Below, piece after piece: positions 47,532 to 57,338 of a stretch of DNA of 64,000 bases. The stretch is from contig NZ_MPHJ01000003.1 in assembly GCF_001957125.1 (NCBI RefSeq), positions 1 to 64,000 on the forward strand, written 5' to 3'. Position numbers and translations under genes: made by a program. Source of the DNA: Shewanella sp. UCD-KL12 (GTDB lineage Bacteria; Pseudomonadota; Gammaproteobacteria; Enterobacterales; Shewanellaceae). Every line of letters begins with the position of its first letter. Position 1 is the stretch's first letter. The notes below the pieces were generated by a model. The model was given only the letters and a program-made list of their open reading frames with translations. It searched no databases and was not told where the DNA came from.

Positions 47532-49769
47532 TTAGTTCGCTATCTTAAGCTCAGCCTTGTCACTAATGAGATTCATATTGAAATCAAATTCATCGACACG
47601 GATAGCACGCTCACGCTTAAGGTTGTAATCAAGTAACTGCTTATGCTCAGTGGCATTGATCACTTTTGCTGCAAGGGCATTATCTAAGGTGATAGGGAAA
47701 CGTGTTCCCGATCTGAACGTGCGGGCTTTTAGGCCTTTCTTAACTTTTGCCAGCAAGTCTAGACAATCGAGCTTGGCAAGATACGCTTGCTCATTGATGT
47801 AGTTACCATCACCGACAACTGGCTTAACCAGATGTGTTAGGTTCTTTTTGAACTCAGTATTAAGCTGCGCTTGTGCGGCAAGCTCTCTGACTAAGTCATC
47901 ATTGATCTTTGGCATCTTAGCTGAGTAAGTCACGGTCAAGGCGCGCATCAACTTACGTGTTGCTGACGATGGGAAGTTCTCTAGGAAGGCAAGCAGTGCT
48001 TCTTCAGCCTTACACAGAGACCAACGTGTTGCGTAATGGAAGTAAGGTGCAGCTTGCTCTCTTTGCTCACTCGGTAGCTTTTGCTCGTAGTAACGAATTG
48101 ATGCCATGGCAGCATAGAGGTAGCTCATCACATCGCCTAAACGTGCTGACAGCATCTCGGCTTGCTTGAGCTTTCCACCCAGCACCAATAACGAGAAGTC
48201 GGCATAGACCGCAAGTTTAGAGGCGAGTTTATTAACTGCTTTCTCGTAGGTCGCAACTTCAGGCAGCTTTGAGTTAGCTTGAGCGGTAAAGGGTAACAAG
48301 CCTAAGCGGAATGCTCGTAAGCTGTTATTGACGCTGTAGCCTACCGTTTTTCGGAAGATGCCGTTAAAGACTTTGTCGGCATTTTTATGATCGCTATGAA
48401 TCGCTTCGACCATGCTCTGCATATGTGGGTGACAGCGCATTACACCTTGACCGAAGATCATCAGGTTACGGGTCAGAATGTTGGCGCCTTCAACGGTAAT
48501 GGCGATAGGCTGGGCCACATAGCCAGAAGCTAGCGTGTTCTGAGGGCCACGTTGTATCGCCTTACCGGCTTGAATATCCATGGCTGAGTTGAGAATATCA
48601 CGGCCAAGTTCCGTCATATGGTATTTGGCAATAGCGGTCACAACTGAAGGTTTAAGGCCAATGCCTAGCCCTTCGGTGGTCAGTACGCGCATAGATTCTT
48701 GTAGGTAGGTTTTACCTGCAATGTCGGCCAACTTTTCTTGAATACCTTCAAACTTACCGATAGATAAGCCAAATTGTTCACGGACTGCGGCATATTCAGC
48801 TGAAGATTTAAATGAGCACTGACTGACCGATGCGCCTAGCGCAGGAAGTGAAATACCACGGCCAGCACCTAGACAGGCAACGAGCATAGCCCAACCACGG
48901 CCGATATTCTTCTGGCCACCTATGATGAAGTCCATCGGAATAAAGACATTTTCACCGCGGGTTGTCCCGTTGTAGAAGTTAACGCCCATAGGATCGTGAC
49001 GGTTACCTAGCTCTACACCAGGGTGAGATTTAGGGATGAGCGCACAGGTGATACCCAACTGCTCTTTGTTGCCGAGTAAACCTTTTGGATCTTCGACTTT
49101 AAATGCCAGACCCAGTACCGATGCGATAGGGGCTAAAGTGATGTAACGTTTATCCCAAGTAATAGATAGACCCAGTACTTGCTGGCCTTCATATTCACCC
49201 ATAGTCACAGTACCAACATCTGGGATCCCACCTGCATCTGAACCCGCCTCTGGGCTAGTGAGTGCAAAACAGGGGATCTCCTGCCCATTCGCTAGACGCG
49301 GTAGCCAATGGTCTTGTTGATCTTTTGTGCCGTAGTGCATCAATAATTCACCAGGCCCTAAGGAGTTAGGCACCATAACAGTAACAGCAACTGCTGAGCT
49401 TTTGGCTGCGATAGTGGCCACTATGGTTGAATTTGCATATGGGCTAAATTCGAGTCCGCCATAGGCTTTTGGGATAATTAGAGAGAAAAACTTATTTTGC
49501 TTTAGAAAGGTAAGAATATGATCTGGAAGGTGCTTATCACTTTGAATAGCAAAGTCGTCTACCATCTCTATTAAAGTCGCTACTGGACCGTCGAGAAAAG
49601 CTTGTTCATCTGCACTTAAGCTAGCAACAGGGATGTCTCGTAAGGCTGAGAAATCAGGTTTACCTTGGAAGATTGAACCTTCCAACCAAACATCACCCGC
49701 ATCGAGTGCCTCTTGCTCTGTGGTAGAGATACTCGGCATTATCTTTTTTAATTGTGTTCTTATGCTCAT
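47532..49769 (-). CDS. fadE: FadE-type acyl-CoA dehydrogenase
   Basis: 745 residues. The acyl-CoA dehydrogenase core shows FALTSPEAGSDAGG (FAD and substrate site) and TVEGANILTRNLMIFGQG, which carries the catalytic Glu of the FadE group; a DUF1974-type C-terminal domain follows. E. coli FadE has 814 residues with N-terminal membrane segments that are missing here. It catalyses the first oxidation of acyl-CoA in beta-oxidation. A FadR-like operator sits just before the ATG (49776-49792). Shewanella genomes often carry more than one FadE, so this may be a paralogue. Confidence 0.88.
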   Translation of the reverse strand: MSIRTQLKKIMPSISTTEQEALDAGDVWLEGSIFQGKPDFSALRDIPVASLSADEQAFLDGPVATLIEMVDDFAIQSDKHLPDHILTFLKQNKFFSLIIPKAYGGLEFSPYANSTIVATIAAKSSAVAVTVMVPNSLGPGELLMHYGTKDQQDHWLPRLANGQEIPCFALTSPEAGSDAGGIPDVGTVTMGEYEGQQVLGLSITWDKRYITLAPIASVLGLAFKVEDPKGLLGNKEQLGITCALIPKSHPGVELGNRHDPMGVNFYNGTTRGENVFIPMDFIIGGQKNIGRGWAMLVACLGAGRGISLPALGASVSQCSFKSSAEYAAVREQFGLSIGKFEGIQEKLADIAGKTYLQESMRVLTTEGLGIGLKPSVVTAIAKYHMTELGRDILNSAMDIQAGKAIQRGPQNTLASGYVAQPIAITVEGANILTRNLMIFGQGVMRCHPHMQSMVEAIHSDHKNADKVFNGIFRKTVGYSVNNSLRAFRLGLLPFTAQANSKLPEVATYEKAVNKLASKLAVYADFSLLVLGGKLKQAEMLSARLGDVMSYLYAAMASIRYYEQKLPSEQREQAAPYFHYATRWSLCKAEEALLAFLENFPSSATRKLMRALTVTYSAKMPKINDDLVRELAAQAQLNTEFKKNLTHLVKPVVGDGNYINEQAYLAKLDCLDLLAKVKKGLKARTFRSGTRFPITLDNALAAKVINATEHKQLLDYNLKRERAIRVDEFDFNMNLISDKAELKIAN

Positions 49770-49775
49770 AACTTT

Positions 49776-49792
49776 TACTCATCCGACCAGAA
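49776..49792 (-). promoter_or_regulatory. FadR-like operator
   Basis: On the minus strand TTCTGGTCGGATGAGTA resembles E. coli FadR sites (TGGTnnGAnnAGT core, close to a fadD site). It lies 7 bases before the fadE ATG, where binding would block transcription. Confidence 0.6.
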
Positions 49793-50498
49793 ATTCTTGT
49801 CACATTACGACATAAAACGAGACTTAGATCAATAACTCTAAACAAGTAATTTAAACGGTTGTTTGATTGCTCACTGTTTTTCACCCATTATCTTTTGAAC
49901 TTTCATTAGCTTACACCTGTATGCTGAATGAAAAATTATTTTGTTAACAAAGGGTTTGCTAAGCTTTTAATATGCTGCGACGGAGTAAAGCGTGATATTT
50001 AAGGGAGAAAACATGAGGGGAAGCTAGCATCAATTTAGCTTATTTCGGCGTTTAAGCATCGGTTGGGTCTAGTATCAGCTGCAAGCTTTAACTTTGTTGA
50101 TGAGATAAACCTGCAATGGCCGATTTTATGTTGCTGTTTGATATTTAGTAGGGTGAAAAGTACAGATAAAATGGCTATCAATTTCCAGGTTTGTTTGATT
50201 GGTACTCAGCCGTTTATCAACATTTAGCCCTCAAAATCATTATGAATTCAATTACCCGTTTTTTGATAATGTTGAAAACTGCCTTGACCACATTTTGATA
50301 CATTTATCTATTTTTGTATGTATTCTGTTTCATCGGTGTTTCATGCTCATTTTATTTATTACGTTTAAAAAACAACTGTTTGTGTAAGGTGGTTTTTTGC
50401 TTTATTGAGTTCAAATATTGCGATCATGATCGCTTTGTAAAAACGACTTCATGATAGAATCCCGCCCATAAAAAGATGAGATTAATTCCTATTAAGAT
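49793..50498. other. Intergenic region, divergent promoters
   Basis: About 700 AT-rich bp between fadE and the TonB receptor. A perfect 14-bp palindrome GCGATCATGATCGC (50420-50433) precedes the receptor by about 80 bp. No Fur box of standard form was found by eye. The open frame at 50199-50387 has no ribosome site or family. Confidence 0.5.
50420..50433. promoter_or_regulatory. 14-bp palindrome, possible operator
   Basis: GCGATCATGATCGC is a perfect dyad 80 bp before the receptor start. It is not a good Fur site; the regulator is unknown. Confidence 0.45.
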
Positions 50499-50513
50499 TT
50501 GCAAAGGGTATCG

Positions 50514-52733
50514 ATGATGAACCAGCTTTCTGTCAAATTACTGAGTGCAGCGATTGCCGCAGCGCTTGCTCCGCAAGCTATTGCGGAAGAAGCGCCAAAA
50601 ACTGAGTCTAACTTTCATGAGATCATAGTGATCTCAGGCTCTCGAATGGAGCAGACATTAGATCAGGTCGCCGGCTCCGTCGTGGTGATCGATGAAGAAG
50701 CGATTGCTCGTAATATGAGTACTGACTTCTCGACCTTGTTCAGAACAGAAGCTGCGGTTGATGTTAAAGGCGGTGCGGGTAAGCCTAGTTCAGTGACCAT
50801 TCGTGGTATCGGCGGCAACCGAGTGATGATGGTAAAAGATGGTGTACGTGTTAACAGCCAGTATGCCTCTCCGTTAGGTCCTGGCGCAGAAGGCACGGGT
50901 CGCGGGTTAACCGAAGTCGAAGGGCTTAAGCAGGTAGAGGTGCTAAAAGCAGCAGCTTCGACCATGTATGGCTCGGACGCGCTAGGTGGCGTACTGGTGA
51001 TGACATCTAAAGATGCCGATGATTACCTTAGAGGTGAGGATTACTATTTCTCAGCAAATGCCGGTTATACCGGTATGAATGATGAGTACTCAGGTGGTTT
51101 TACCTCTGCTTTTTCAGCGGGGGATTTCGATAACTTAGTCAGCTATCAACGCCGCTACGGTGAGGAGCAGCAAAACTATACAGAAACGCTTCCTTTAAGT
51201 GACCTTATCACCGACAGCATGTTAGTTAAGAGTAAGTACCACTTTAATGAGCATACCAATTTGCAGCTTACTGTTGATTATATGAATCAGCAGATGTACC
51301 GCTGGGAAGATGATCTTGATGATAAGCAGTCTATCGATTACGACCGACAAACCCAGGCATTAAACACCTCTTTGAGGCTGCGTTCAGATAAGGACAGAGT
51401 CATTCACGACAGTGTCGATTTCGTACTTTATTATGGCAAGACAGATCAAACTGAAGCGCGTCAATATTATAATGGCAGTCAAGGGTACGAACGTGATATT
51501 TATGAAAAACGAGACTACCAATTCGATGAATATCGAGTCGGTTTTGCCAGTACCTTTAGCAAAGCATTGGACTTAACAGGCCACAGTCATAATCTTATCT
51601 ATGGGCTTGATATTGAGCACTCGCAGATGAGTCGCCCAAGAGATTACCAAGTCATGGACAGTGGGGGTAATTGGACCCCTTCAGACACTGATACTTTCTC
51701 TTTCGCTGATACCGACAGTTTAAGGGTTGGCGCATTTATACAAGATGATATTACTTTCTATGATGGCAAGCTTAATGCCATTTTAGGGCTTAGATACGAT
51801 TACTATAAAAATACCCCCGACCAGCAACAAGCTGAAGATGCGGGCCGTGATCCTGAAGATTTTGCTGCTATGACTGGGGATTTCTGGTCGCCAAAACTTG
51901 GTTTGGTTTATCACCTTACCGACAACCTCAATGTTTATACCCAGTATGCCTACGGCTACAAGATGCCTACCCCAGATCAGAAATGGGGTGAGATGGAGAT
52001 CAAAGATGGCAAGATGCCATTTCCAGTCAAAATCTTAGCTAACTATGATCTTGAGTCTGAGTCTAGCCATACTGTTGAGCTAGGGCTTCGTGGCCATCAT
52101 GGTGATACTCAATATGAATTGACCACCTTCTATACCCAAGCTAATGACTATATTGATTGGGAGTTCGTTGGCTGTGGTGGGCCTTTAGGCTGTGTTATGC
52201 CTAGTTCATTAGAATACCGATATATCAACTATGACAAGGTGACGCTTTATGGTGCTGAAGCATCGCTTCGCCAATGGCTAAATGATGATATCGAGGTTTG
52301 GGGGAATATTGCTTACACCCATGGTGAAGATCAAAATGGTGACTACCTAAATAGCGTGAGCCCGTTAAAGGGCAATGTTGGTATGAACTATTATGCGGAA
52401 ATTGCCAGTAAAGAGGTGGATTTTGGTATGACGGTTCGCTTTGCCGATAACATGGATAGAACCACAGACCTCACTATCTTCCCTGTAGGTGATGGCTTCA
52501 ACGAAGTCTATAACACTGCCGGATATGCGGTATTCGATCTGACTGCCAACCTTCACATTAGCGACAGCTGGAACCTACGTGCGGGTGTTTATAACCTGTT
52601 TGATACTGAGTATATCGAGTATGCCGATGTAGCAGGTCAGTCTAAATACCTGATGTCTAACTTAGGTGTCACCGAAGAGAGTTACAGCCAACCTGGTCGT
52701 TACTTCAACGTCAAACTGAACTATCAGTTTTAA
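50514..52733 (+). CDS. TonB-dependent receptor, siderophore/haem type
   Basis: 739 residues from ATG 50514 (or ATG 50517), with AAAGGG upstream. The signal peptide ends near PQAIA, then comes the TonB-box-like EIIVISGSR. The plug has VTIRGIGGNRVMMVKDGVR and STMYGSDALGGV, the CirA/BtuB/haem-receptor pattern. The barrel ends in YFNVKLNYQF. Smaller than the two other receptors here. The adjacent PepSY, DUF3325-like and DUF3649-like genes are typical of ferric-siderophore uptake, so the ligand is probably an iron chelate. Confidence 0.9.
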   Translation: MMNQLSVKLLSAAIAAALAPQAIAEEAPKTESNFHEIIVISGSRMEQTLDQVAGSVVVIDEEAIARNMSTDFSTLFRTEAAVDVKGGAGKPSSVTIRGIGGNRVMMVKDGVRVNSQYASPLGPGAEGTGRGLTEVEGLKQVEVLKAAASTMYGSDALGGVLVMTSKDADDYLRGEDYYFSANAGYTGMNDEYSGGFTSAFSAGDFDNLVSYQRRYGEEQQNYTETLPLSDLITDSMLVKSKYHFNEHTNLQLTVDYMNQQMYRWEDDLDDKQSIDYDRQTQALNTSLRLRSDKDRVIHDSVDFVLYYGKTDQTEARQYYNGSQGYERDIYEKRDYQFDEYRVGFASTFSKALDLTGHSHNLIYGLDIEHSQMSRPRDYQVMDSGGNWTPSDTDTFSFADTDSLRVGAFIQDDITFYDGKLNAILGLRYDYYKNTPDQQQAEDAGRDPEDFAAMTGDFWSPKLGLVYHLTDNLNVYTQYAYGYKMPTPDQKWGEMEIKDGKMPFPVKILANYDLESESSHTVELGLRGHHGDTQYELTTFYTQANDYIDWEFVGCGGPLGCVMPSSLEYRYINYDKVTLYGAEASLRQWLNDDIEVWGNIAYTHGEDQNGDYLNSVSPLKGNVGMNYYAEIASKEVDFGMTVRFADNMDRTTDLTIFPVGDGFNEVYNTAGYAVFDLTANLHISDSWNLRAGVYNLFDTEYIEYADVAGQSKYLMSNLGVTEESYSQPGRYFNVKLNYQF

Positions 52734-52803
52734 TCTCCATTAGCGAAATACTGACAGATATGAAGTTGATGGCCAAGTCATCAGCTTCTGAATAGGATTT
52801 AAG

Positions 52804-54195
52804 ATGAAAAAAACATCTCTAGCGTTAGCGATGATGCTGTTAATGGCAGCTTGTAACTCGAATAACCCCAATGATGGAACACCAACTCCGCCAATCGATG
52901 AGTGGCCACCAGCTGAAGACCTTGTACATGCCCTTTATATCAGCAGTGCTCAGAGTCCAAACTGTGGGATCTCGGGGGTTGATTACTCTGTTTTTGATAT
53001 CGATGGTGTATCGCTCGCAACAGGTCAATCAAATGAAAATGGTGCGATCATGATTGAGGAGCTGCCAGAGGGCGCGCATTACCTCAGTTACTTTTACCGT
53101 AGTCAGAACCCTGATTTCAAATACTGGAGTAGCAGCACTTTTGAGGTCAGCTTGCTTTCTCAGGCGAGTAAAGTGCTGTTAGCCCGTGTCGATGATGGCG
53201 ATGTGGCAGAGTGTGCAGCGATTCAAGACAGTGCTAAGGCATTGACTTTCGTCAATCAAAGTGGCGGTGAAAGCTTGAAGCTTGCGGCCAATGGTGAGCT
53301 GAGCAATACAGGCAGTGCAATAAACATTGCTGAAGAGTCGCCGCTGTTAGTGACAAGCTTTGATAGTGATAGCAATTTACGCTTTAGTGAACTGCTAGAT
53401 AGTCGTGATTTTGATGATGCAAGCGAAGTGACTATTACTGCTGAAGCGCAAAGTAAGCTGGTTTCAGTGACCTTGCCTATGGCGAGTGAGCAATTGAGCC
53501 TGAGCTATGTTAATTACCCGTTAGCGGCTGAATTTACGTCTTCACTGGTTTCTGAGCAAGTCGCGGTGCCCGATTACGGTATCCATGAAGGTAGCATCAC
53601 AGCGATTAACGACACCATCGTCGATAACGAGCTTTGGGTGCAACAAAGAGAAGTGTCTAGCGATGAGCTGATTTTCGATGACATCAGTGAGATGAAGTTA
53701 AGTGTTATCTTCCCCACTCATGTCGATACTGGTGATAACTTAGCGACCCAAGTTGAGTTTGAAGTGCTAGGCAATGATGACTTAGGCGATACTGCCGGGC
53801 ACTACTCAGATCGGATATACACGGGGGGCGGCCCATTCTGTGCTGAAGATCCTACCTATTGCCGTTATATCTACCGCAATGTCTTTGCTACAACGCAAGC
53901 GGGTAAGCTATTTATCGCCCCATTGCCTGAAGATATATTGTTTCATTGGATGGGCGGGGGGATCACCAGTCAAGTATTAACAGTGAGCAACCAAAGCTCG
54001 GTAGGCGCATTGCAATCGCTAGCAGCGGGTGAGGCGAGTCATTCCTTTGAGTCAGGTTTTGGCGCTGCAGATGCAGATAAAGCGCTGAGCGTATCTGAGC
54101 TACATTTAATGCCTGTATCGGCGCAGACTCGGGATGAGTTTGAGCAGCGTTATCAAACTGAGTTTAATGCAGTAGCGACCGCGAATGTCATCTAA
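52804..54195 (+). CDS. Lipoprotein of unknown function, iron operon
   Basis: 463 residues with lipobox LMAAC (Cys17), so anchored to a membrane, followed by a Pro/Asn/Thr linker. The mature part is acidic and beta-rich with two Cys pairs (one near PNCGISG, one in CAEDPTYC). The first ~110 residues look like an Ig-like or carboxypeptidase-regulatory fold (VDYSVFDIDG...). No family is known to me. It lies 70 bp after the receptor gene in the same direction and is followed by a terminator, so it is the receptor's closest partner and may bind the ligand on the cell surface. Confidence 0.7.
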   Translation: MKKTSLALAMMLLMAACNSNNPNDGTPTPPIDEWPPAEDLVHALYISSAQSPNCGISGVDYSVFDIDGVSLATGQSNENGAIMIEELPEGAHYLSYFYRSQNPDFKYWSSSTFEVSLLSQASKVLLARVDDGDVAECAAIQDSAKALTFVNQSGGESLKLAANGELSNTGSAINIAEESPLLVTSFDSDSNLRFSELLDSRDFDDASEVTITAEAQSKLVSVTLPMASEQLSLSYVNYPLAAEFTSSLVSEQVAVPDYGIHEGSITAINDTIVDNELWVQQREVSSDELIFDDISEMKLSVIFPTHVDTGDNLATQVEFEVLGNDDLGDTAGHYSDRIYTGGGPFCAEDPTYCRYIYRNVFATTQAGKLFIAPLPEDILFHWMGGGITSQVLTVSNQSSVGALQSLAAGEASHSFESGFGAADADKALSVSELHLMPVSAQTRDEFEQRYQTEFNAVATANVI

Positions 54196-54252
54196 GCAGC
54201 TAAGTCATGGTGAGTAACATCACAGGTCATTAAATACGATCTCCTGATAATT

Positions 54253-54282
54253 AAAAATGCAGCCTAATGGCTGCATTTTTTT
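54253..54282 (+). terminator. Intrinsic terminator
   Basis: AAAAATGCAGCC (54253-54264) pairs with GGCTGCATTTTT (54269-54280) and T-run. It divides the receptor-lipoprotein pair from the membrane-protein genes. Confidence 0.9.
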
Positions 54283-54386
54283 ATCTCACATATGTAAGGT
54301 TAGCCATTGTGTAAATTTTGTCGAATCCACTAAGGAAACTGTTTAAGATTATTGGTTATCTAAATGATAATTATTTGTATATAAAG

Positions 54387-54722
54387 ATGAGCCTAGCAAT
54401 CAGTGTCGCAATATCTGTTTTATGGTGCGGATGTTTAACCGTATTTCTCTCGAGTAATCACCAAAGGTTATTAGCTAAACCTTTTAGTAAATCCCTATCA
54501 ATACCTACGTTTATAGGTAGTGTGTTAATTAGTATTTGGCTGTTTACGTTATCTTATAACGTTGTCGCGTCAGCCTTGGTGGTATTAACATTTACTATGC
54601 TGATTTGGCTTAGCTTAGTGTTACTGCTTGGTCATACCCAGGCCAAACTTATCCCTTTCAGTGGTGCTAATTTGATTTTTTGGTTAGCAGTGGTGCAGCT
54701 AGGAGGTCAACATGTGGTCTAA
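54387..54722 (+). CDS. Membrane protein, DUF3325-like
   Basis: 111 residues from ATG 54387; a TTG at 54318 in frame would add 23 charged residues ahead of the first helix. Three or four membrane segments with a basic loop (SSNHQRLLAKPFSKS) after the first match the pattern of DUF3325 proteins found next to PepSY reductase-like genes in iron-uptake loci. Function unknown. Its end overlaps the next gene by 11 bases, so the two are translated together. Family assignment is by pattern and context, not firm. Confidence 0.6.
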   Translation: MSLAISVAISVLWCGCLTVFLSSNHQRLLAKPFSKSLSIPTFIGSVLISIWLFTLSYNVVASALVVLTFTMLIWLSLVLLLGHTQAKLIPFSGANLIFWLAVVQLGGQHVV

Positions 54723-54963
54723 AACCTTCGCAGCCCTATTAGGCGGTTGCCTTATCTCAATCTCTGTAATGTTGAACCTCAATCACCTGTTACCGCTTGA
54801 TGTGGATACTCGGTTATTTATTGGCTTATTGATGGCTTTTCCCCTTTGGGTGAGTGCCATGGTCTGGTGCTATGCCAGTGACACTGGCTGGCATGCATGG
54901 CGGCGATGCGGAGGTCTACTCTTGGTTTCGGTGGGCTTCAATACCTTGTTTTTTCTGAGCTAA
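54712..54963 (+). CDS. Membrane protein, DUF3649-like
   Basis: 83 residues, two or three membrane segments. SKTFAALLGGCLIS, LLPLDVDTRLF and WVSAMVWCYASDTGWHAW follow the DUF3649 pattern (AAllGGY, LP, WaFa...AW). GGAGG lies upstream of ATG 54712. Genes of this family accompany PepSY proteins and TonB receptors for siderophores. The gene is followed after 55 bp by the PepSY gene. Confidence 0.65.
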   Translation: MWSKTFAALLGGCLISISVMLNLNHLLPLDVDTRLFIGLLMAFPLWVSAMVWCYASDTGWHAWRRCGGLLLVSVGFNTLFFLS

Positions 54964-55018
54964 TCTAATCGTCATCGATATAGATTTTTGATAAATCGAT
55001 TTTTAAGAGTGAGTAGTT

Positions 55019-56626
55019 ATGAATAAACAATTTTTAAAGCGGTTGACGGAGGCTCATAGTTGGCTGGGGTTAACCATCTCCAGCCTACTATTTATCGTTT
55101 TTTTTATGGGCTCGATAAGCTTATTTCGCAGTGAGATATACCTCTGGTCTGTGTTGCCGCACCATGCTCCTGCCCAAGGGGAAGTTTTGTCTCCTAGCGA
55201 GATAATGGCATTAGCAATTAAGGATCGTCCCTTTAACGCTAAGGAGCATTTGACCTTAGTCTCTCCTTCTGACGAGATGCCATTTTATAAGGTGTACGTG
55301 GACATCCTCTTACCCGAAGATGCGACCACAGATATCGATTATGTATCTCTGTTGATGGATCCTGTGTCCGGTGAAGTGGTGGCCAATATTGATGATTTCT
55401 ATCTGGCCGATTTTATTTACCAGTTACATTATGATCTTAATATTCCCAATGGCGGTTATATCATAGGTTTTGTGAGCCTATTTTTCTTTTTTGCACTGAT
55501 ATCTGGGATTTTCATTCATGCCCGTAAGTTGTTCAGACAGTTTTTTCTTTACCGTACTAACGAGGGCAAGCGGGATCAACTGCTAACCATGCATAATGTC
55601 ATCGGCGTGATGACCCTGCCTTTTACCTTAATGTACGCGCTCACTGGATTGATTTTTAACTTAGTGATTATTTATCAAATCACTTTTGCCTTAGTGCTCT
55701 ATAAAGGCGATCAACAAGCCTTGCTCAGCGATGCAGGTTACACCCAGCAGATGCCTGAATGGTTAGATAAACCACTGGATACCAGTGCTGAAGTTGATGC
55801 CTTAGTCGCTGAGCATATTGAAGAGTTTGGCGAGACCCCGAGGGTCATTCGCGGTTATAACTATGGTGACAGCAGTGCCTTACTGCATGTGTTCGGCAGT
55901 GAATCGGGTAAGTTTGTTAGCCCTGTTGAGCAGGTCTTTAGACTTAAAGATAAAGAGACCTTGTTCTCTAGGGCGCCTGAAACACCTAATACCATGACCA
56001 CTGGTCGTATCGTACTGGCGACATTACATTTTGGTGACTATGCAGGAATGGATCTAAGGGTTATTTATCTTATTTTGGGCTTAGGCGTATGTACGCTTAT
56101 CGTGAGTGGTAATTTACTTTGGGCCGAAAAGCGACTGCAACAGAGGCAGTCGACGCCTAAGCATATAGCCTTTGTTAATAGTATGACTTTAGGATCCTCG
56201 ATGGGGGTCATGCTCGCCACAGCAATGGCATTTTTGACTGAACGATTAATGCCAATTGAATGGGCTGACCGAAGTCAGATAATGATAATCAGCTTTGTGA
56301 TGACTTTATGTCTGTATCTGTTGCTGGCCTATATCATCACCGATAAACGAAGATTACTATTTATCTCCTTGATAGCTACGGCAGTTGTGGTAGCAATGAC
56401 CATGATGTCTGACTGGGTCTTATTTCACCAGAACATTGTTGCGCTGAGTAATCGAGGGTTCTTACAGGTTGTAGGCGTTCAGGCCGGATTAGCTGTTGCC
56501 TTTGTCTTACTCATTACAGTGGCTTTGTCACTGTTTAGTAAGCCCGGTCAACAATCAGATGTAGAGACTTCTGATGATGAGCTCAAACATGCAGATATCA
56601 CTTCGGATACGGTGACGCAAAACTGA
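55019..56626 (+). CDS. PepSY-associated membrane protein
   Basis: 535 residues. Four N-terminal-region helices frame two PepSY-like periplasmic segments: helix at 16-37, periplasmic domain ~40-145 ending in LADFIYQLHYDL, helices near 150-170 and 195-220 with TMHNVIGVMTLPF-like His, then a second periplasmic part and further C-terminal helices. The conserved His residues (LHYDLNIP, MHNVIG, LHFGDY) fit the haem-binding positions of PepSY_TM proteins such as ferric-siderophore reductases. It probably reduces or processes the iron chelate delivered by the receptor. Confidence 0.85.
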   Translation: MNKQFLKRLTEAHSWLGLTISSLLFIVFFMGSISLFRSEIYLWSVLPHHAPAQGEVLSPSEIMALAIKDRPFNAKEHLTLVSPSDEMPFYKVYVDILLPEDATTDIDYVSLLMDPVSGEVVANIDDFYLADFIYQLHYDLNIPNGGYIIGFVSLFFFFALISGIFIHARKLFRQFFLYRTNEGKRDQLLTMHNVIGVMTLPFTLMYALTGLIFNLVIIYQITFALVLYKGDQQALLSDAGYTQQMPEWLDKPLDTSAEVDALVAEHIEEFGETPRVIRGYNYGDSSALLHVFGSESGKFVSPVEQVFRLKDKETLFSRAPETPNTMTTGRIVLATLHFGDYAGMDLRVIYLILGLGVCTLIVSGNLLWAEKRLQQRQSTPKHIAFVNSMTLGSSMGVMLATAMAFLTERLMPIEWADRSQIMIISFVMTLCLYLLLAYIITDKRRLLFISLIATAVVVAMTMMSDWVLFHQNIVALSNRGFLQVVGVQAGLAVAFVLLITVALSLFSKPGQQSDVETSDDELKHADITSDTVTQN

Positions 56627-56656
56627 TGTTTATGACTTATTAGTCTTGAGATAAAC

Positions 56657-56678
56657 ACGCAGCCAATGGCTGCGTTTT
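56657..56678 (+). terminator. Intrinsic terminator
   Basis: ACGCAGCC (56657-56664) pairs with GGCTGCGT (56668-56675), followed by TTTT. It closes the iron operon. Confidence 0.82.
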
Positions 56679-56732
56679 GTTTAATATACCTCGAAACTCA
56701 TTGAGGCATTAGCCGAGGTATAAACTTAGCAG

Positions 56733-57326
56733 TTAGTTAAAACTCAGCAGTTGGCTTTCAGCGTCATAATCATATTGCCACACTTGATAGTTAGGTAAAC
56801 TGCCATCGTAATGCCAAACCACAGCGATAAGCTCATTTTGGTGGTTGGCTATTTTTACATTTGCTGAGAGGTCTCCACTGCTGAGCGGCCCTCTAAATAA
56901 GCATGATTCATAGTTCACTGTATAACTGGCACCCTGAGCTTGGTAATCATCACACAGTGAGAAGTAACCTCGTTGAGTATCATTCAGTGCAACCTGCACC
57001 TGTAATTGATACGCAGATTCAATGATGTTTTCCTCTGCGATAACCAGATCATCGAGGGATGTTGGGTCAGGGGTTGGATCAGGTGTATCTGTTCCTGTGT
57101 CCGTGCCTGTATCTGTTCCCGTTCCTGTATCAGTTGTGGTGGCTGTAACAGGTGCTGTTGTTGGCGCGCTGCTTGACTCTCCATCCCCTCCGCCTCCGCA
57201 CCCTCCTGATAATGCTGCTAGGCTAAGCGCAATAATGAGGTAGTACTGACTTGGCTGCTCACGTTTAGGCGTGATTTTTGCCGCTGGTACCTGCTTTTTG
57301 GGAGTCGCTAATAGTTGCTTTGTCAT
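56733..57326 (-). CDS. Lipoprotein with TGTD repeat linker
   Basis: 197 residues. The leader is long and basic (first ~27 residues) and ends in a lipobox-like LSGGC. A low-complexity Thr/Gly/Asp linker follows, TDTGTG(TDTG)n, encoded by a 6-bp type repeat near 57080-57135, then PDPTPDPT. The C-terminal ~110 residues form an unknown domain with two Cys. It lies 12 bp after the GEVED/LruC gene and is probably co-transcribed with it. The repeat tract may vary in length between strains. Confidence 0.65.
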   Translation of the reverse strand: MTKQLLATPKKQVPAAKITPKREQPSQYYLIIALSLAALSGGCGGGGDGESSSAPTTAPVTATTTDTGTGTDTGTDTGTDTPDPTPDPTSLDDLVIAEENIIESAYQLQVQVALNDTQRGYFSLCDDYQAQGASYTVNYESCLFRGPLSSGDLSANVKIANHQNELIAVVWHYDGSLPNYQVWQYDYDAESQLLSFN

Positions 57327-57338
57327 AGTGATTTCCTC

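Noticed and set aside
50380..50498. Fur box upstream of the siderophore-type receptor
   Set aside because: No stretch comes close to the GATAATGATAATCATTATC pattern; the palindrome there has a different sequence.
57022..57243. 73-codon plus-strand ORF made of VSVPVSVPV repeats
   Set aside because: It is the antisense reading of the TGTD linker repeat in the lipoprotein gene.
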